A stretch of DNA of 64,000 nucleotides from Rhizophagus irregularis (lineage: Eukaryota > Glomeromycota > Glomeromycetes > Glomerales > Glomeraceae). Each line of letters begins with the position of its first letter. Position 1 is the first letter of the stretch. The DNA is taken from contig NC_089446.1 in the NCBI RefSeq assembly GCF_026210795.1, positions 3,687,001 to 3,751,000 of the forward strand. Reading direction: 5' to 3'. Position numbers and translations under genes: made by a program. The notes beneath the pieces were generated by a model. The model was not told the origin of the DNA. It saw only the letters and a list, made by a program, of their open reading frames with translations, and made no database searches. This document shows positions 9,609-23,949 of the stretch, piece after piece.

Positions 9609-11993
9609 TTAATGTCCTTCAAAAAATACACCGGAAATTAAAGTCCCAAATACAACCCAACCAACTAAACCGGTAACACCATAAACAACTCCATTTTCTA
9701 GGTTTTTCCTTTGTCGAGTTCTTTTACTAATGCTTATTGCAGTGCTCGCTCTATCATCAACTTCATATAATCGTGTTAATATTGTTGTTAATGCATGATA
9801 TCCATCCAATTGAAATGCTGGTAATATGTTTAATATACATAGTGCAAGTGAAAATGATACTGTATACCTATAAATAAAACGATGAAATAAATGTAATTTA
9901 GTATACAACATATTTTAAAGATTATTACCAATCAGGTTATTAGGAAAATGTCGATCCTCACGGACCTAGTAGTCTGACTGATAATATTATTGGAATGGAA
10001 ATATCGGCCGAAAATCGATACTTTTATTACCTCATCCAATAATTATAACAAAATATGAACATTATATTTGCCTTATGATTATTTCTACAGTGAAAGGAAT
10101 CCATAGAGGAACCCATGACCATCTTGGTTGAAGAGTACTAACTTGTACTATTTCCCACAAGTTTTCTAAGTCTCCAAGCCATAATAAAACTTGTTCTTTA
10201 TTTTCCTTTTGATTTGCAATCCACGGAGGATGTTTAAAATAAATCCTCACGGGAACGGGGAACCCAGAAGGCGTATATGGTAATACGCACATAGGTAAAG
10301 GATTATCACAATCCAAATCCTTTCTACACCTTTGTTCATTTATGTTAACTAATATTGGTCTTGCATGAAGACAACTTAATTCCTTTTAAACAAAAAAAAA
10401 AAGAAAATCTTAATTTAGTAATTAATTATTATTAAAAAAGAGAATATAGTAACATTAGGTATAACCGTGAAGAATTCTCACGATCAAAATTCTTGTGTAA
10501 AAAGCCGTTCGAGATCTTTACCTTATAATGTGAACTATTTTGATCAGATCGTTGAAAACATGAAATTTCTTTGTTTTCTGAATTTCCATAAGGATGAACT
10601 GCGGTGATATCACAACAATCTAATGAAGGTGTAATATCCTTTTCTGATGCACAAAATCCATAATTACCTTTTGTTAATTCATAATTTTTTAACAAAAAAT
10701 TGTTCCATTTATCCAATGAAGCCTCATTCAAGTCATAATCGTCTAATTTTGTTATTAATGTTGAAGGATATAATATTCCAGTTAAATCTGTACTCTAATT
10801 TAACATGAATATTTATACATATATATTTTTTTTAAACATCAATGGAAAAAAAAAAATCAAATAAACGAAACGTTAAATAATTATAATTTTTCTTACCTCG
10901 ACACTAATAACACTAACTCCAGTTCCTTCTACAGACCTATATCCAGTGAGACTCATTGATAATGTAATTATTCCTGAATTCAATATAAACATTCCAAAGA
11001 GAAATATGACTATATTATGCCAAACTCCCGCACATAATATACGAAGTTTTTCTCTGAATAAACATTTGTTAAAATGCAAGTCAGAAAAACTAACGAATGC
11101 TCCAGGATAAAAAAAATATAAAAATATTCCTGTATAATCTATTGGCACGGATTCACTACAACACAATAAAAAATATAATTAGTTAACATAAATTTTAGTA
11201 AAAAATTTTTTTTAAAAAAAAATACCGGTAAGCAGCAATGGCGTGTCCAGCCTCATGAATAATTCCACAAATCAAAAGCGCAATAAGATAATATATGAGA
11301 TGTGAAGTTGGTAATGTCACTCCAGGTATCTTTATAACAGTGAAATGTGAATTTATAATCGATTGTGATTATTCACTTATAAACAAACACTTACTACGGG
11401 TATAAATACTTGGTGATCTTCATTATTCTTTTCAATTTGATGATTTATTTCTCCACTTCTTTTCACAAGTTTCGGTTGTAAAGAAAAATTATTATCATTA
11501 ATATCATGATTCTGGAAATTAAATTCAACTGATCTAATCATTCCCATTAATAATTTCCATCCCGCTAAAATCATAACACCGATTCCAATTATCATTGCTG
11601 AAATTCCGACTAAAACTCCTATATCAAACCATATTTTCCAGAATTTTGGTGCTCTATTTGCAAGTGACTGGAAAAATGCATTAAATTTAGTTGTTTTATA
11701 GCGAAGACAAAAATAACTAAGTGTTACTGTTGGTGGTTTATGAAATACTAAATTTGGATTTGATACTGGAAGATGACTTAATGGAATATTTATTCTGGAT
11801 AAATGTTGATGTGTACCATGCTAAAGGAAAAAAAATAAATAAATAAACTAGATTATTAAATAATTATGTTAAAATAATTAACTGAAAAATAATAAGTCAA
11901 TACCAATGAATTTTGCCGTAATAATATACGATATATAACATGTACAAATGCCCAAAAACTTAAAAATGTTAGCACTAGGTCTGAAAAAACCAT
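9609..11993 (-). CDS. Site-2 protease family intramembrane zinc metalloprotease
   Basis: Seven minus-strand exons (11993-11904, 11820-11395, 11329-11226, 11155-10897, 10794-10522, 10382-10072, 9867-9609) give a 573-residue frame with no stops. Family hallmarks are present: the zinc site HEAGH at residues 197-201 within a hydrophobic segment, and NILPAFQLDG at 501-510, where Asp509 should be the third zinc ligand. Further hydrophobic segments lie in exons 1, 2 and 4, and a Cys-rich lumenal-type loop in exons 5-6. Site-2 proteases cut membrane-tethered transcription factors such as SREBP-type proteins inside the Golgi or ER membrane after a first cut. Length is near the usual 500-550. The sixth intron uses a GC donor (AG|GCAAAT); the frame only continues into LDG if that site is used. 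It is transcribed divergently from the sorting nexin gene. Confidence 0.93.
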
Positions 11994-12863
11994 TGCAACT
12001 TGAAAAAATAAAAATTATCAAGAGAGAGTGGGAAAACGATTATGGATGACGATCAGTGGGATGATTTATTTGTGCATAAGATCAAAATCATGAGACACAT
12101 CAACACATGGTAGCATGTAACAGATAAAGTTCTTGTAATACAGAACTTTTAACGAAAACCGAAATTTGACATGACATCTGGAAAACGTCAATTAGTTTAG
12201 TTTTTTACATGCAAATAATAAAAGGTGATCGTGCCCTTGTCGTACTAGTATCGTACTAATCATAAAAATTAAAGTAATTACTAGATCATTCATGATTTTC
12301 GCGAAAATTTTGGTTATAACAAATCTTTTCTTTCTCGAAATTTTACATATTATTAAAACAAAATTTTCTTATAAAAATCAAATTTTTCGCATTTCTCATT
12401 AAAAACTATTCTTTCCAAACTTAGCTTTAGAAATTTTCAATTAAAACGATTACAACAAAAGAGGAACCAAGTGAGAATTTTGTACAATTGGGACAAAAAA
12501 ATAATAAAAGCGTTTATATGATATTAAGTTATCATAAATCATAATATGATAATACTGTATCATAAATACAGACTTAATTTCTCTAACCAAGATCATTTCT
12601 CTGAGATAAAAATATTCGCAAATGACAGTCGGAAAAATACACGTCGATCTTTTGTTCGGGTCACGCAAAATAGTATGTGGTGACCAGTGATATTGCACCT
12701 GATCTAACAACTCCTTCGAATTTTAGATAATCCAAATATGGTAACAAACAATAAGGGGGAATTCGAATTTTATTAAAAGAATAAAAAGAAAAAAAAGGAG
12801 ATAATGATTCTCTAAAAAGTTCTTTCCCTACCTTTTACGCATTCAACTCAACAATTTATTATA
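11994..12863. promoter_or_regulatory. Divergent intergenic region between S2P and sorting nexin genes
   Basis: 870 bp separate the two start codons, so both promoters should lie here. The sequence is less repetitive than other gaps and shows no transposon ends. A polypurine stretch (AAAAAGAAAAAAAAGGAG, about 12782-12800) precedes the sorting nexin start. I cannot identify individual elements. Confidence 0.5.
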
Positions 12864-15852
12864 ATGTCTAAAGTTCGTCCAGTTGTCCCACCAAAGCCGG
12901 CAAGACTTTCTATAGGTCCTAAAAAACGAGATACAATTTCCTCAGCTTATTCAACTTATTCAACTTATTCAATAACTGAGTCAATAGTTGAGTCACCTCC
13001 GGCCACGCCAGTATCACCTAATGAGAAAACTGCAGACGATAAAACTCCAAGAGCTTCTGAAATTTTTACTCAACCAGTTGGTCGACAAGCTAGAGCTTTA
13101 TATAACTTTGAGGGTGAATCATATCAGGAATTGTCTTTTAAAGCTGGTGATGTTCTTAACGTTTTGAAAGAGCGCTTATCTGAAGGGTGGTCGTTGGCTG
13201 AAAAAGATGGTATAACAGGACTTGTCCCTGAAGCTTATATAACAGTAAGTTTTTGCTTTTACTACATTTTACTATTATTTTTTTTTAGGAAATAAAAAAT
13301 CACTAATCATTGATTTGATTAGTATACTACCGAGTTTGCGGAACTTCATAATTTAGCTCTTTCTCCCACATTATCTTGTGAATCTGATGATTCCATGGTT
13401 TCATCAACTACATCACCAATATCTAATGGTCCCTCCCGTAGTAGTACTATATTAGGCAGAAGACAATTGAATCGATTTAGTTGGTTTGTTACTACCGGCG
13501 TTGAAGAATTTATTTTAAGTGGCGGAGAACTATTTGCAGATAGTGATTCGGCTAATGAATCGAAGGGAGATAATGAAGAAGGAGATGAAATAACAGAGTC
13601 TGATAAACATTACATTCAGGTAAATAATTCTACGTGAATATGATTTTTAATTAAACTAACCCCAATTTGTTAATCTGTTTAGAGTGGACCAAGTTGGCAT
13701 GAGAAAGCAGTTCTTTTCAAGGTTATAGTCCACAATCCTGAGAAACGTGTTAAACTTGGAGGTGTATCCGAGTACACAATATTCTATGTGACATCTTTGG
13801 TAAATTTTTCGGAATTCTTACTTTTTCATATATGCTTTGAATGTGTGACTAAATATTGGAATTACTTTGTCAGTTTCCGAATGGTGTTCGGGTTACTGTT
13901 GAAAGAAGATTCAGTCAATTTGAATGGTTATATAATCGGTTGTCTGCTAAATTTGGTGCATTTGTTCTTCCACCTCTACCAGAAAAACAATATTCCGGAC
14001 GCTTCAACGAGGAATTCATAGAAAAACGTCGTCGTGCACTGGAACGATTTATTAATCGTTTAGCTCGTCATCCAGTTATTCGATACTCAGATTTATTAAC
14101 TCACTTTTTGAGTTGTGAGGACGAATCAGTAACGTGTCATATTTTACTCTAAACCAGGTTATAATATCAAATCTAATAATTCATTTAACTTTTTAGGAAT
14201 GGCGTAAACAAGAAAAACGGTTTGAGTCTGACAAGATAGTTGGTCACGCGTTTTTCCAACATGTTTATCATCCCGAATTTAATGTTGATGACGGGTAAGT
14301 TTCAATAGTTATATATGAATATATATAATAAATCTAATATATATGATCTAATTAGTGAGATTGAGACGATGGAACGGTTTGAAGCGCATGCACGTGCAAT
14401 GGAAAAATTAATGCCCTGGATAAATGAAGCTTCACAAGCTCATAAGGATTCTCTTGATGGTAATTAATAATTCTTCTAATTTCGAGATGTTATAATTTTT
14501 AAATAACAATGGTTTGTTTCATATAGAAATGCAACATCAATATCGTAGAGTGAGTTTTGCTCTGTTGAGACTTATCACAGGTCATAATTCTGGGGACGGA
14601 TTTGAATCTACGAATGAAGATGGTGCATGGTGTTGGAGGGATGGATGTTATGGTAAATATTCTAAATTATTTTGATTTTTGCTTGATTAATTAATATAAC
14701 AGGTAATATTTTTTTAATTATTTATCATTTTTTTTTTTCAGCTTGTCTCAGTCTTACAAAAGCACTTCAGTCAACAGTCGAAAGCATGCAAACGATAGCA
14801 GATTTGCATGATTCACATGTAAGTCATAAATAAATTTTCATTTTTATATGAATTCCTTGATAATAATTACATATATTACATATTACATATAGGCAAAAGA
14901 AGCGGTAATTCCATGGATTGAAAATTTTAAAGAGCATAATTATCCATTTAGCAATAATGAGGTATTTATTAAATTACAATTCAAGGGAGAATAAATGGTT
15001 TATATACATAATCCAGGCCGATCATGAATTTCAGTACTAGAAAGTCAATGATTTACATAGTATTAGATTATTATATCATCTACAAAAATTGAATCAACTT
15101 AACCAAATAGATATTCCTAATTTTGTAGCCTTTAGTTGATATGCACACGGGCGCTTACAAGAAATTCAAAGAAGTATCCGAAGAAAATGAGAGTTTACAG
15201 CATTTGGGGGTAAGATTTTTATAATCTATAAATATGAAAGAAATAATATCTAATTGTTATTTATTACCTCAATAAGGACGTAGATATTGAAACGATTCGT
15301 TCTCGTTGTGATACGGTATTTAATGTTACACTTGCAGAAGTAGACCGAATTCACGATGAGCGTGTTCAAGATTTCAGGGAAAATACGAAACAATATTTGG
15401 ACGGGCAAATCGAAGTTTATGAAAAGGTATTTATATCTTGATTATTTGATTATTGAAACTAAAAAGTCTATCAGTATTTTAAAATTGTATACGGGACGTT
15501 CAGTATCTCCGTGAAATAACTATTTACAATATATATATAAAAATTAATATTTAATCCTTAATTAAATTAATAGATACTTGAAGAGCTTCGCCAAGCTCGA
15601 TCTGTTTTTGATGAACCTCATTATAGTTCCCTCTCACAATCCTCTCGAACTCCTAGTAAATATGAGTCGATGATTGAGGATCAAAGACCAATATTATCAC
15701 GACCAGTTTCTGTAAATTCCGTTGGTTCAATGTCTGGTATGGTTGGAGGAGTTGTTGATGGTGTGGGAAGTATGGGAAATTTCTTGAAAAAAACAGCCAG
15801 AACTTCTATTGGAAGAACCTCAATGTTTGATAGTTGGTGGGGAAGAAACTGA
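12864..15852 (+). CDS. SH3-PX-BAR sorting nexin (SNX9/18/33-like architecture)
   Basis: Twelve exons (12864-13244, 13323-13619, 13683-13799, 13874-14128, 14197-14294, 14356-14459, 14527-14652, 14742-14818, 14893-14961, 15129-15209, 15277-15426, 15574-15852), all GT-AG, join into 677 residues. An SH3 domain occupies about residues 76-127 (ALYNFEGES, GWSLAE, GLVPEAYI). A PX domain follows at about 232-346, with the RRFSQFEWLYNRL core, the PPLPEK loop and a basic helix; such domains bind phosphoinositides. Residues of about 355-600 are helical and BAR-like, giving curved-membrane binding, and the tail is Ser/Gly-rich. The domain order matches SNX9-type sorting nexins, which couple membrane tubulation to dynamin, actin and endocytosis, so an early endosome or plasma membrane site is likely. 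The acidic Ser-rich linker between SH3 and PX is longer than usual. Start chosen as the first ATG, giving VPPKPARL at the N terminus. Confidence 0.92.
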
Positions 15853-15889
15853 ACATTTTATTAGAATTAATATTAGAATTGAAATTATG

Positions 15890-15935
15890 AACATTAGTAA
15901 CATTAGTAACATTAGTAACATTAGTAATATTTTAG
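15890..15935. repeat. ACATTAGTA tandem repeat in the sorting nexin 3' flank
   Basis: Five near-identical 9-bp copies of ACATTAGTA directly after the stop codon region. Confidence 0.85.
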
Positions 15936-16104
15936 TGTAATTGTAATTTTATATCATGATTGTGACTTTATTAACTTATGAACATTTGTATATTTATTTA
16001 TCATTCATTAGTGTATTTATATGTTTAAAGACAATTTAAAAATTTGGCATTTATATAGTAATAATAGTATGTATATTTAAATTAAACAATATATAACATA
16101 TAAC

Positions 16105-16260
16105 AGATAGTGCAAAGGTAGTGAATGCAAAGATAATATATAAAGATAGTGAATGCAAAGATAATGTAAAGATAGTGAGTGCAAAAGATAGAGTAAAGAT
16201 AGTGTAAAGATAGTGTAAAAGTAGTGTAAAGGTAATAAAGGTAGTGTAAAGAAACTATGG
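16105..16260. repeat. Degenerate GTAAAGATAGT repeat
   Basis: About a dozen imperfect 9-13 bp words of the type GTAAAGATAGTG, GCAAAGATA and GTAAAGGTA in head-to-tail order. Confidence 0.8.
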
Positions 16261-17863
16261 TACAGGTATTAAGGCAGGTTAAAAAAAAATTTAATCTGAA
16301 ATTTGAGCCATTTGGATAAATTATTATAAAGAAAATATTTAAAGGTTTTACATTATTACATGAAATAAGTGGGATTTATGATTCACGTGAAAGCATAACT
16401 AAACCGACGGCAAGTATAGATTTTTAAACCTTGGTATTAAAATAATGTAATCAGTTTATTGTATCTTGTCAATGCGATTTCCCAATATGTACAGTATATG
16501 ATCCGCTATTATAAATTATAAAATATACAGTATATATGATATGACTATATGAGTATACGACTATATGAGTATATGATCCAAGATCAAAATCTATTTCTAT
16601 TATAAACTATAAAAAAAAAATGTATTTTTAGAGAGAAAAGAGAATAAAAAAATAAAAATACCAACAAAGTTTTCTTTTTCAAATCAAAATAATAAAAAAA
16701 AGTAAATATTTGCATATATAATACAGTATTACAATATCAATCTTGCATAAAAAAAAGAATTTTTTACTACGTATAATGAATGCCAAAAAATCTTATTTTT
16801 CAAATCTTAAATATAATTTATATAATACATCACTTTTATGTTTATTTAAACACGACATATAAATGAATTACATTTTACATTTCGGGGCGCGGAATATTTT
16901 TAAAACATACAATACAAAAAAAGTTCAATATTATTTTATAAGCCATTTTTTTTTATTTTTTTTTCGAGTAACATTAGTGAATATATATATATATATATAT
17001 AAAGGTTATTCTATAAAAAAGGTTATTCTATAAAAAAAGGTTATTCTATAAAAAAATTTATTCTATTTCTATAAAAAAAAGTTCGTATAAAACAAAAAAT
17101 CCGTATATATAAAAAAAAAAATAATAATTAATTATTTTTTGTAACATTTCTATTAGAAAATTCAGTTTATAAAATTTGTATAAGACGCGTAAAAAAAATT
17201 CGATTTCGTGATTTCATGACAAAAAAAACTTGGGAGAATATGTAACAAAATGTAACAAAATGTAACATAAAAAGGTGGCGAATTTACATCATATTATTAT
17301 TTCATTTATTATTTCATTTTACATCATATACAAATTTTTTATGGGGGAGTTATTATTATCAGTTATTATAATTATAATAATAATAATAATAAAAAAGGTC
17401 CCTGAACATTTTTTTTAAAATAATTAATAAAGTTTTAGCCGGTAGCCGGTAGATCATAAATAAATTTGGTTTAAAGTAAATTTATTTTTTATTTTATTTT
17501 TTTTTTGAATTAATTATACTGTTAACTTTTCGGGATATACAATTTTAGGATAAACCTAAATTTTAAAAAATTTTTATAACCCCTCCTTAATAATAATAAA
17601 AAAAAAAAAACTATTAAAAAAAAATTTAATTTTCAACGCATCCGATTTATTCCGAATTTTTTTTTAAAAAAAAAATTCGGGGGTTTAAGGATTCAAAAAA
17701 TATTTTCAAAAATATGTTTAAGGGGGATCACATTATATTAGATAATGAAGATACGTAAAATCATTTCTTTTTTTTATTCGTTCTGTTTTTTGACAACTGA
17801 AAAAATTAAAAAAATGATAAGTAGATCATTTTGATTTGTCAGATTTCTTTTGTCAGCAAAAGA

Positions 17864-17869
<6 letters not shown>

Positions 17870-17920
<51 letters not shown>

Positions 17921-17932
17921 TTTTTTTTTTTT
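17870..17932. repeat. Poly-T tract of about 60 bases
   Basis: An almost uninterrupted T run with a single A near its end. Its length is likely to be unreliable in any assembly. Confidence 0.9.
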
Positions 17933-17997
17933 GACTGTTGATCGACTTCATTTTTTTTTTTTAGTGAGGAAAAAAATAATAGTCGTGATGAATGATC

Positions 17998-18075
17998 TTA
18001 TAGTGGACAATATGGACAAATAAGGACAATATGGACAATACATACAATATGGACAATTATGGGCAATACTGGCAA
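17998..18075. repeat. ATGGACAAT short tandem repeat
   Basis: Seven or more imperfect copies of a 9-bp word ATGGACAAT (variants ATACATACAAT, TAAGGACAAT) in one orientation. Confidence 0.75.
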
Positions 18076-21000
18076 AGTATTAAACGGCAAATTAAACATT
18101 TTGAAAAATAATCACTTGAAAAAAATTTGATTCAGTTTTTTTTTTTAGGTTTTTTTTGTTTTTTGTAATTTTTTTTATATTATTGTTGATATAAAAAAGG
18201 TTGGAAAAAGAGAAAAAAATGGTAAAAATACAGAAAAGGAGTAAAGAGAAGATAATGTTATGAGAAAAAAGAAAAGAAGATATTAAATAAAAAAGAAATC
18301 TATTTACAAATAGTACAAAAGAAGAAAAAAAAATAAGAAAAAAAAAGATAAAAAGTAAAAAAAAGTAAAAGAAAATAAAAGAAAAAAAAATAAATCTATA
18401 ATAGTTTTGTTGTTATTCAACGGTGTAGAGTTAAAAAAAAGAGAACTTTTTTTTTTTTTTTTTTTTTTGAAAAAAACTCTAACACAATTTTTTTATAATA
18501 TAGGACTAATATTTTAATTGAGAGGTCTAAAATAAAAAAAAATGATTGATTAAAAATTTTTGCATTTAAAACATATATACAACAATTACAAACAATGATT
18601 AAAGATGATTATTATTTACCTTATGATTGATTAGGGCAAGACCGTCGATTATCACGAGAACAGGTGACAATCAAAAAATTAGGAGCGATGTCATTAAATA
18701 AAGAGATGTTTAGAATGAACATGATACATGAGATACATGATACATTCATTAGAGATCTAAAATAATAATAATAATAATAATAATAATAGTATGCATGAGA
18801 ATGTAAGTTGCATGTTATTTCAGATGTCAAAAATGCAAGTCAAAAGTATAAATAATAATTACCGAGAACAGGGAAACGTAAAAATCGGAATTTAAATGTA
18901 CACGTGATTCTCGAACAGGTTTCAAATCGGCGAAAAATATTTGTTGAAAAAAAATGCTGGCCTTCCTCGCCGGATATTCAAGTGAATTTAAGATGTAAAG
19001 GAAAATAATCCTTAAATATTGCCGACACCAACACAATCTCCTTCAAAATTTGAGCTCCGTTTTAAAAACTTATTCGCACGTGACAACATTTCATAACAAT
19101 ATGATAAAAAAAGATGTTTTTGAAATAAAATCGGTAAAACGAAAATAATGTTTAAAAAAAAAAATTGTCCTATCGAATTTTATAATTTAAATCAAATCAT
19201 TTCAACGAAATTTTGAAAGATTGATTAATTCGTAAAAATAAATTTATAAAACGAAAAAAAAAACGTTAAAATAGAGAGTATAAGGTGTATAAGGGAAAGA
19301 GGTTACGTGTGCTGTTTCTGAGTCAAGACGAAAACGTTTCAAATTCGGTAATCGAAAAGTCGTTTTATATAGTGCCGGATTTTTTTTTGAGATAAAAGGT
19401 AAGAAACGTTAAAAAGTCATAAAAAAAAGAAAAAAATATATATATGGAGGCGAATCTGTATTGTTAAAAAAAAAAAGGGTAGAAATTCTTGTGTGTGTAT
19501 ACTCTGTACAGTTTTTTTTTTTTCCTTTTAATTTTTTTCAAAATTTTTTCTCTGAATTCACGGAAAAAAAGAAGAAATAAAAAAAATTGAAATTTAAAAA
19601 AAATAATAAGTTTATAATAAGAGGAAAAAACGAAATATAAAAAAAAAAGAGGAGAGTTTTCGCAATGACTCAGAAACCACACACGTTTAATTTAAACGAA
19701 TCATTATGGAAGAAAAAAGGTGAAGGTAATGGAATATCCCTGTTTTATGAGGTTCGAGTAGAAGCCTAAAGAAAAGAGGCGAGTTAACGAAAAAGCATCT
19801 CGTTTATATATTGTAAAAAAAAAAATATCTGTTTCACGAAAATTTTTTCATATCAGCATGATCTTGTGTTTAATTTAGATTTTCAGTCAAAGTATTAATT
19901 TGGTCTCATTTCGGTACTAAATTTAATTATTCAATGAGAAGTTAAATAAAATTGTCTTTTAGAAAAAACTTGAAACAAAAATTGCACACACACAACATTA
20001 AAATTGTTGTACATTAAAAACCAAGATATCAAGCTAATTTGGGAAAGTTATAAAATAAATATCTGTCAAAGTACTTGTCAAAATGATAATGTAATATAAA
20101 AATACAATATACCGTATATATAATATATAATATATATAATATATAAGTATATATAATATATAAGTATATATAAATAATAATAGTATAATTTAATAATATA
20201 ATATATACTACTAACACTACATATATATACTACATTACATATACTACATACTATATAATACTACCCCATGCGTTTACTGTGTGAAATGTCAAAATGTCAA
20301 GACAATCATATCTCAAAATTTCATTATATTATCCCAATCACCCTCCCCTCTTCTCTCTCTTCCCCTTCCAAATTAACGACAATAGGAAACATTGTTCTTT
20401 TAAGTGATTCTCCACACAAAAGATGCATAAACTGAGACGTCATGTGCGGAGTAAAAACTTCCAAAGTTGTTAAGAGTTTATATGTGGGGAAAGAAAATGA
20501 CAAAATATAACAAAAGAAATGATTGGGTCATCTTTGATTTACGCGTAATAAATGTACCTTGATTTGTTTGATTGCAGTTATGCAGTTATGCAGTTGTGCA
20601 GTTATTGACAGCGAAAATAGCTTAATTAAATTTTTTTTTTTTTACAAAAACATTACGCTTATCAATAAAAATATATCAAGATAATTACAAACTTTATATC
20701 ATAAAAATTTCATAACTTTTTACGTTAAACAAACTTTTTTGATGACGTAATCAAAACCATTGAAAAAACGGTCTCTTGGGAAAATTACCACATAAACTTT
20801 ACGCACAGTTCACATTTTTGGCGTCGGTGCTCTTTATTCCGAATTTCTCCATTATTCCTGTTTTATTTTCTTCTTCTTTATTATTATGCAAATGATAGGA
20901 AATACTTTAAAAGTATAAATAAATTTCTATAATTTTTTTAGATTTTTTATGCTGTATAAACGCCCAACAATCTTTAATTGACAAGGATAATCCCGACAAA

Positions 21001-23949
21001 AAACCCTTTTTTAAAACCTTACTCCATTTTTGGTGGAAAAGTACATGTGAAATATATTCTTATCTTAAATAAACCGGGTTTGTTGTATTTATGTATGATA
21101 TGTATGAAATGTTTGAAACAAAAAAAAAATACCTCATTGTTTAAAAAAAATTTTTTTTTTTTTTTCTTCTTTTTTTTTCTACAAATAATTTAATTCAAAT
21201 TAGACACGATAAACATTTTTTTTTAAAACAATGGATGTTTTCAAATTCCTTGTAACATTTTTTTTTTTTTTTACAAAGAAAAATTGATTTTTTTTCGCTT
21301 ACATCTTTTTTCGCTGATATGCAAACCATCAAAACGTACATGAATGAACAATATTATTATTATTAATAATTTTTTTTTTTTCACAAAGAAACCATTAGAA
21401 GCGAATTTATTTTGACAGTTTTGATGGGAAGCATTATCAATGTTCTACATATTACGATATATTACGATATTAGGAAGGTATGTACAATAATTTTTGACAT
21501 TCTCCACGAAAAATTAAAATGAATTATAAAAAAATTATGTAAAATATTATGAAAATTATGTGAAGAATGTTTTATCAATTCACTTAAACTAATTGGGCTA
21601 ATCTTTTAAAAAAAGTTTTGGTGGCTTAGTTTTTTGTTTATATTAAGATCTTAACATACATGTGAATTTTTGATTAACATCAACATGGGGAAAATATACC
21701 TCTTGTAGAAGATGATTAGTACCTTAAATTTTTAATGTTTCTTCCGAAAATCCAAAATGAAGCCAAAAAAAAAAAGTACGAGAATAAGAATATTATGAAA
21801 ATGAAATTAATATTAATTGAAAAGAAATATTAATATTATATATAGTAAGGAGTATGGAATTAATTAATTACGTATTTATTATATATATATGTGTATATAT
21901 ATATATATAATTACGTATTTATAAATATGTTTGCGTATCTCTATCATTTTTATTGATCAAAGATTAAGTTTTTTTTTTCTTTATAAACGGAGATTGAAGT
22001 CAAAAAGATATTTATTTATTTATTTATTTATTACACAAAAAAAGTGTGATTGTTTCTCAACTTTATATACAAAAAAAGTCATATTAATATATTCTATAAT
22101 GATATCAATTACATCGTACAAGTAAATAATATATAATATAATTATATTATATATTTTCAATTTATTTCCAATTACTTGGCTAAAAATATTGACAAAATAT
22201 TTAAAAAAGAATAATATTTATCTTTATAATATATAAAGTGCACAGACCTATATTTACTTAAATAAACAAAAAAAAAAATTAAAAATAAAAAACTTTAAAA
22301 AAAAAACCAATTTTTTTTATTAATTTCTTGAGAAAAAATTACCTTATCAGTTATTTTCTTCAAAAGAAATTTTGTAACGAAAAAGATTATAAAATTAAAA
22401 TTAAAAATTATATTGAATTATAGTGCAAGTACAAAAACTGTGCATTTGATCAGTACAACTTACGCCATTTGATTGGGCACATCTTTTTGAATTCAAAAAA
22501 AAAAATAATAATTTTATGAATGTATCACAATTAATTATATATATTGGATATGACGTATTAACGTTAAAAAAAAAATAAATAATACTTTATAAAGTAATTT
22601 TAAAACTAGATAATTTAAAGATAAAATATATATATTTGTCGAATAAAAAACGGACTGTTCCGCGAGATAAGTAATTTTCCCCTCCCCCCCTTAAATGAAT
22701 GAATTAAGGAGTAATCACCAGAGTACTAGTTGGAATTGGTGGGATTTTTGTGGTGTACTATATTTACCCCATAACAAACATTTTACTTTATAGGCAGTTA
22801 CTTCCGTAATCACAACAGTGTGATTATTTGATTATTTGTTCATATCAGGAAATTGTGCCACTTTTACGAACATATACATATGTCAAAAGGATCATCTGGT
22901 AAATTTCATGAAAGAATATTTTCATTCATTTTTTATCGCATTTTATTGCATTTATCATGCTCGTTAAATGCACTACATTTTCTTTATGAGCATATAATTT
23001 TTGGTGAGCATGCAATTTTTTTTGTGAGCATATTAAAAAAAAAAAAATCATCTAATCCTACTTTCTTAATAACTATTGTATAAATGATTTACGCTATTTT
23101 AACAATGAAATAAGTCTTACTATCTGACAATCGTGACGTGCAAACTATTATTACGTAATTTGACTTTCTTTTTTCTTACAATTATTTGAAAATGAAATAT
23201 CAATTCTGGCGTCAAATTGTTAACGGGAATACAAAAAAAAATGGCGTATGAAAATGGACGCCTAAAAGATTTCTAAAATGGAATATATATTAAGAAATGT
23301 AGAGAAGGAAATTACCGAGTAATAAAAAAAATATATATACAGTATATTTATGATTGTTTCAAATGCTATTATTCTAATATTATTCTAATGTTATTCTAAT
23401 AATTTTTTTTTATTATATAGATTATTCTTTCTTTTTCTCTCTGCTGATGTTGCTGCGTCTAAATAAGGTTAAAATATAATGTACGCCACCCGGGTTATTT
23501 ATTTATATTGATTATTGTAGATTTCGTCATCTTTGTAATACATGAAATGGTTGGTGTAACGATTTTTAAAAATGTCATAGCGTTAGTATGATATATAATT
23601 GTGTGACAAATAGTGCTTTTTATTACCTGAGGGCGTGATATATTTCAAAACATTTCAAACAAGTTTTTTATCAAGATTAAGTCCGCATATACTCTGATAT
23701 TTCCTTTTTCTTAAACCTTTTTTCAAAGTCGGCTACTATGGGAAAATTATGAATTATTAATTAATTTAAAATGAATTTTTACTCTAATTTCAGCTAACTT
23801 GCATACGTAATCTCTTTAAATGGAGATAAGGCGTTATATAATACGTTGAATTCATAACCAATTTAGAAAATTTAAATGAAATATCTTTTTGAATTTTAAT
23901 TACAATAATTTTTTAATACGTTAAAAAAATAGTGTTACTAAAAAATTAA

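Larger units (their letters stand above)
15853..23730. other. Long gene-poor, low-complexity region
   Basis: Nearly 8 kb without a convincing gene. It contains poly-A/poly-T runs (the longest at about 17870-17932, nearly pure T), TA microsatellites (16979-17001, 20105-20180, 21876-21910), TAATAA runs (about 18760-18788), a pyrimidine-rich block (20338-20370) and several short tandem words. Small open frames in it lack recognisable motifs and have splice-free, AT-driven composition. Regulatory or non-coding transcripts cannot be ruled out. Confidence 0.6.

Noticed and set aside
19740..19780. Possible tRNA T-arm (GGTTCGAGTAG)
   Set aside because: No matching acceptor, D or anticodon stems in the surrounding 80 bases.
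22853..23083. 76-codon plus-strand frame in the gene-poor region
   Set aside because: Contains repeated GAGCATATAATTTT words and a poly-A driven Lys run; no splice sites or motifs.
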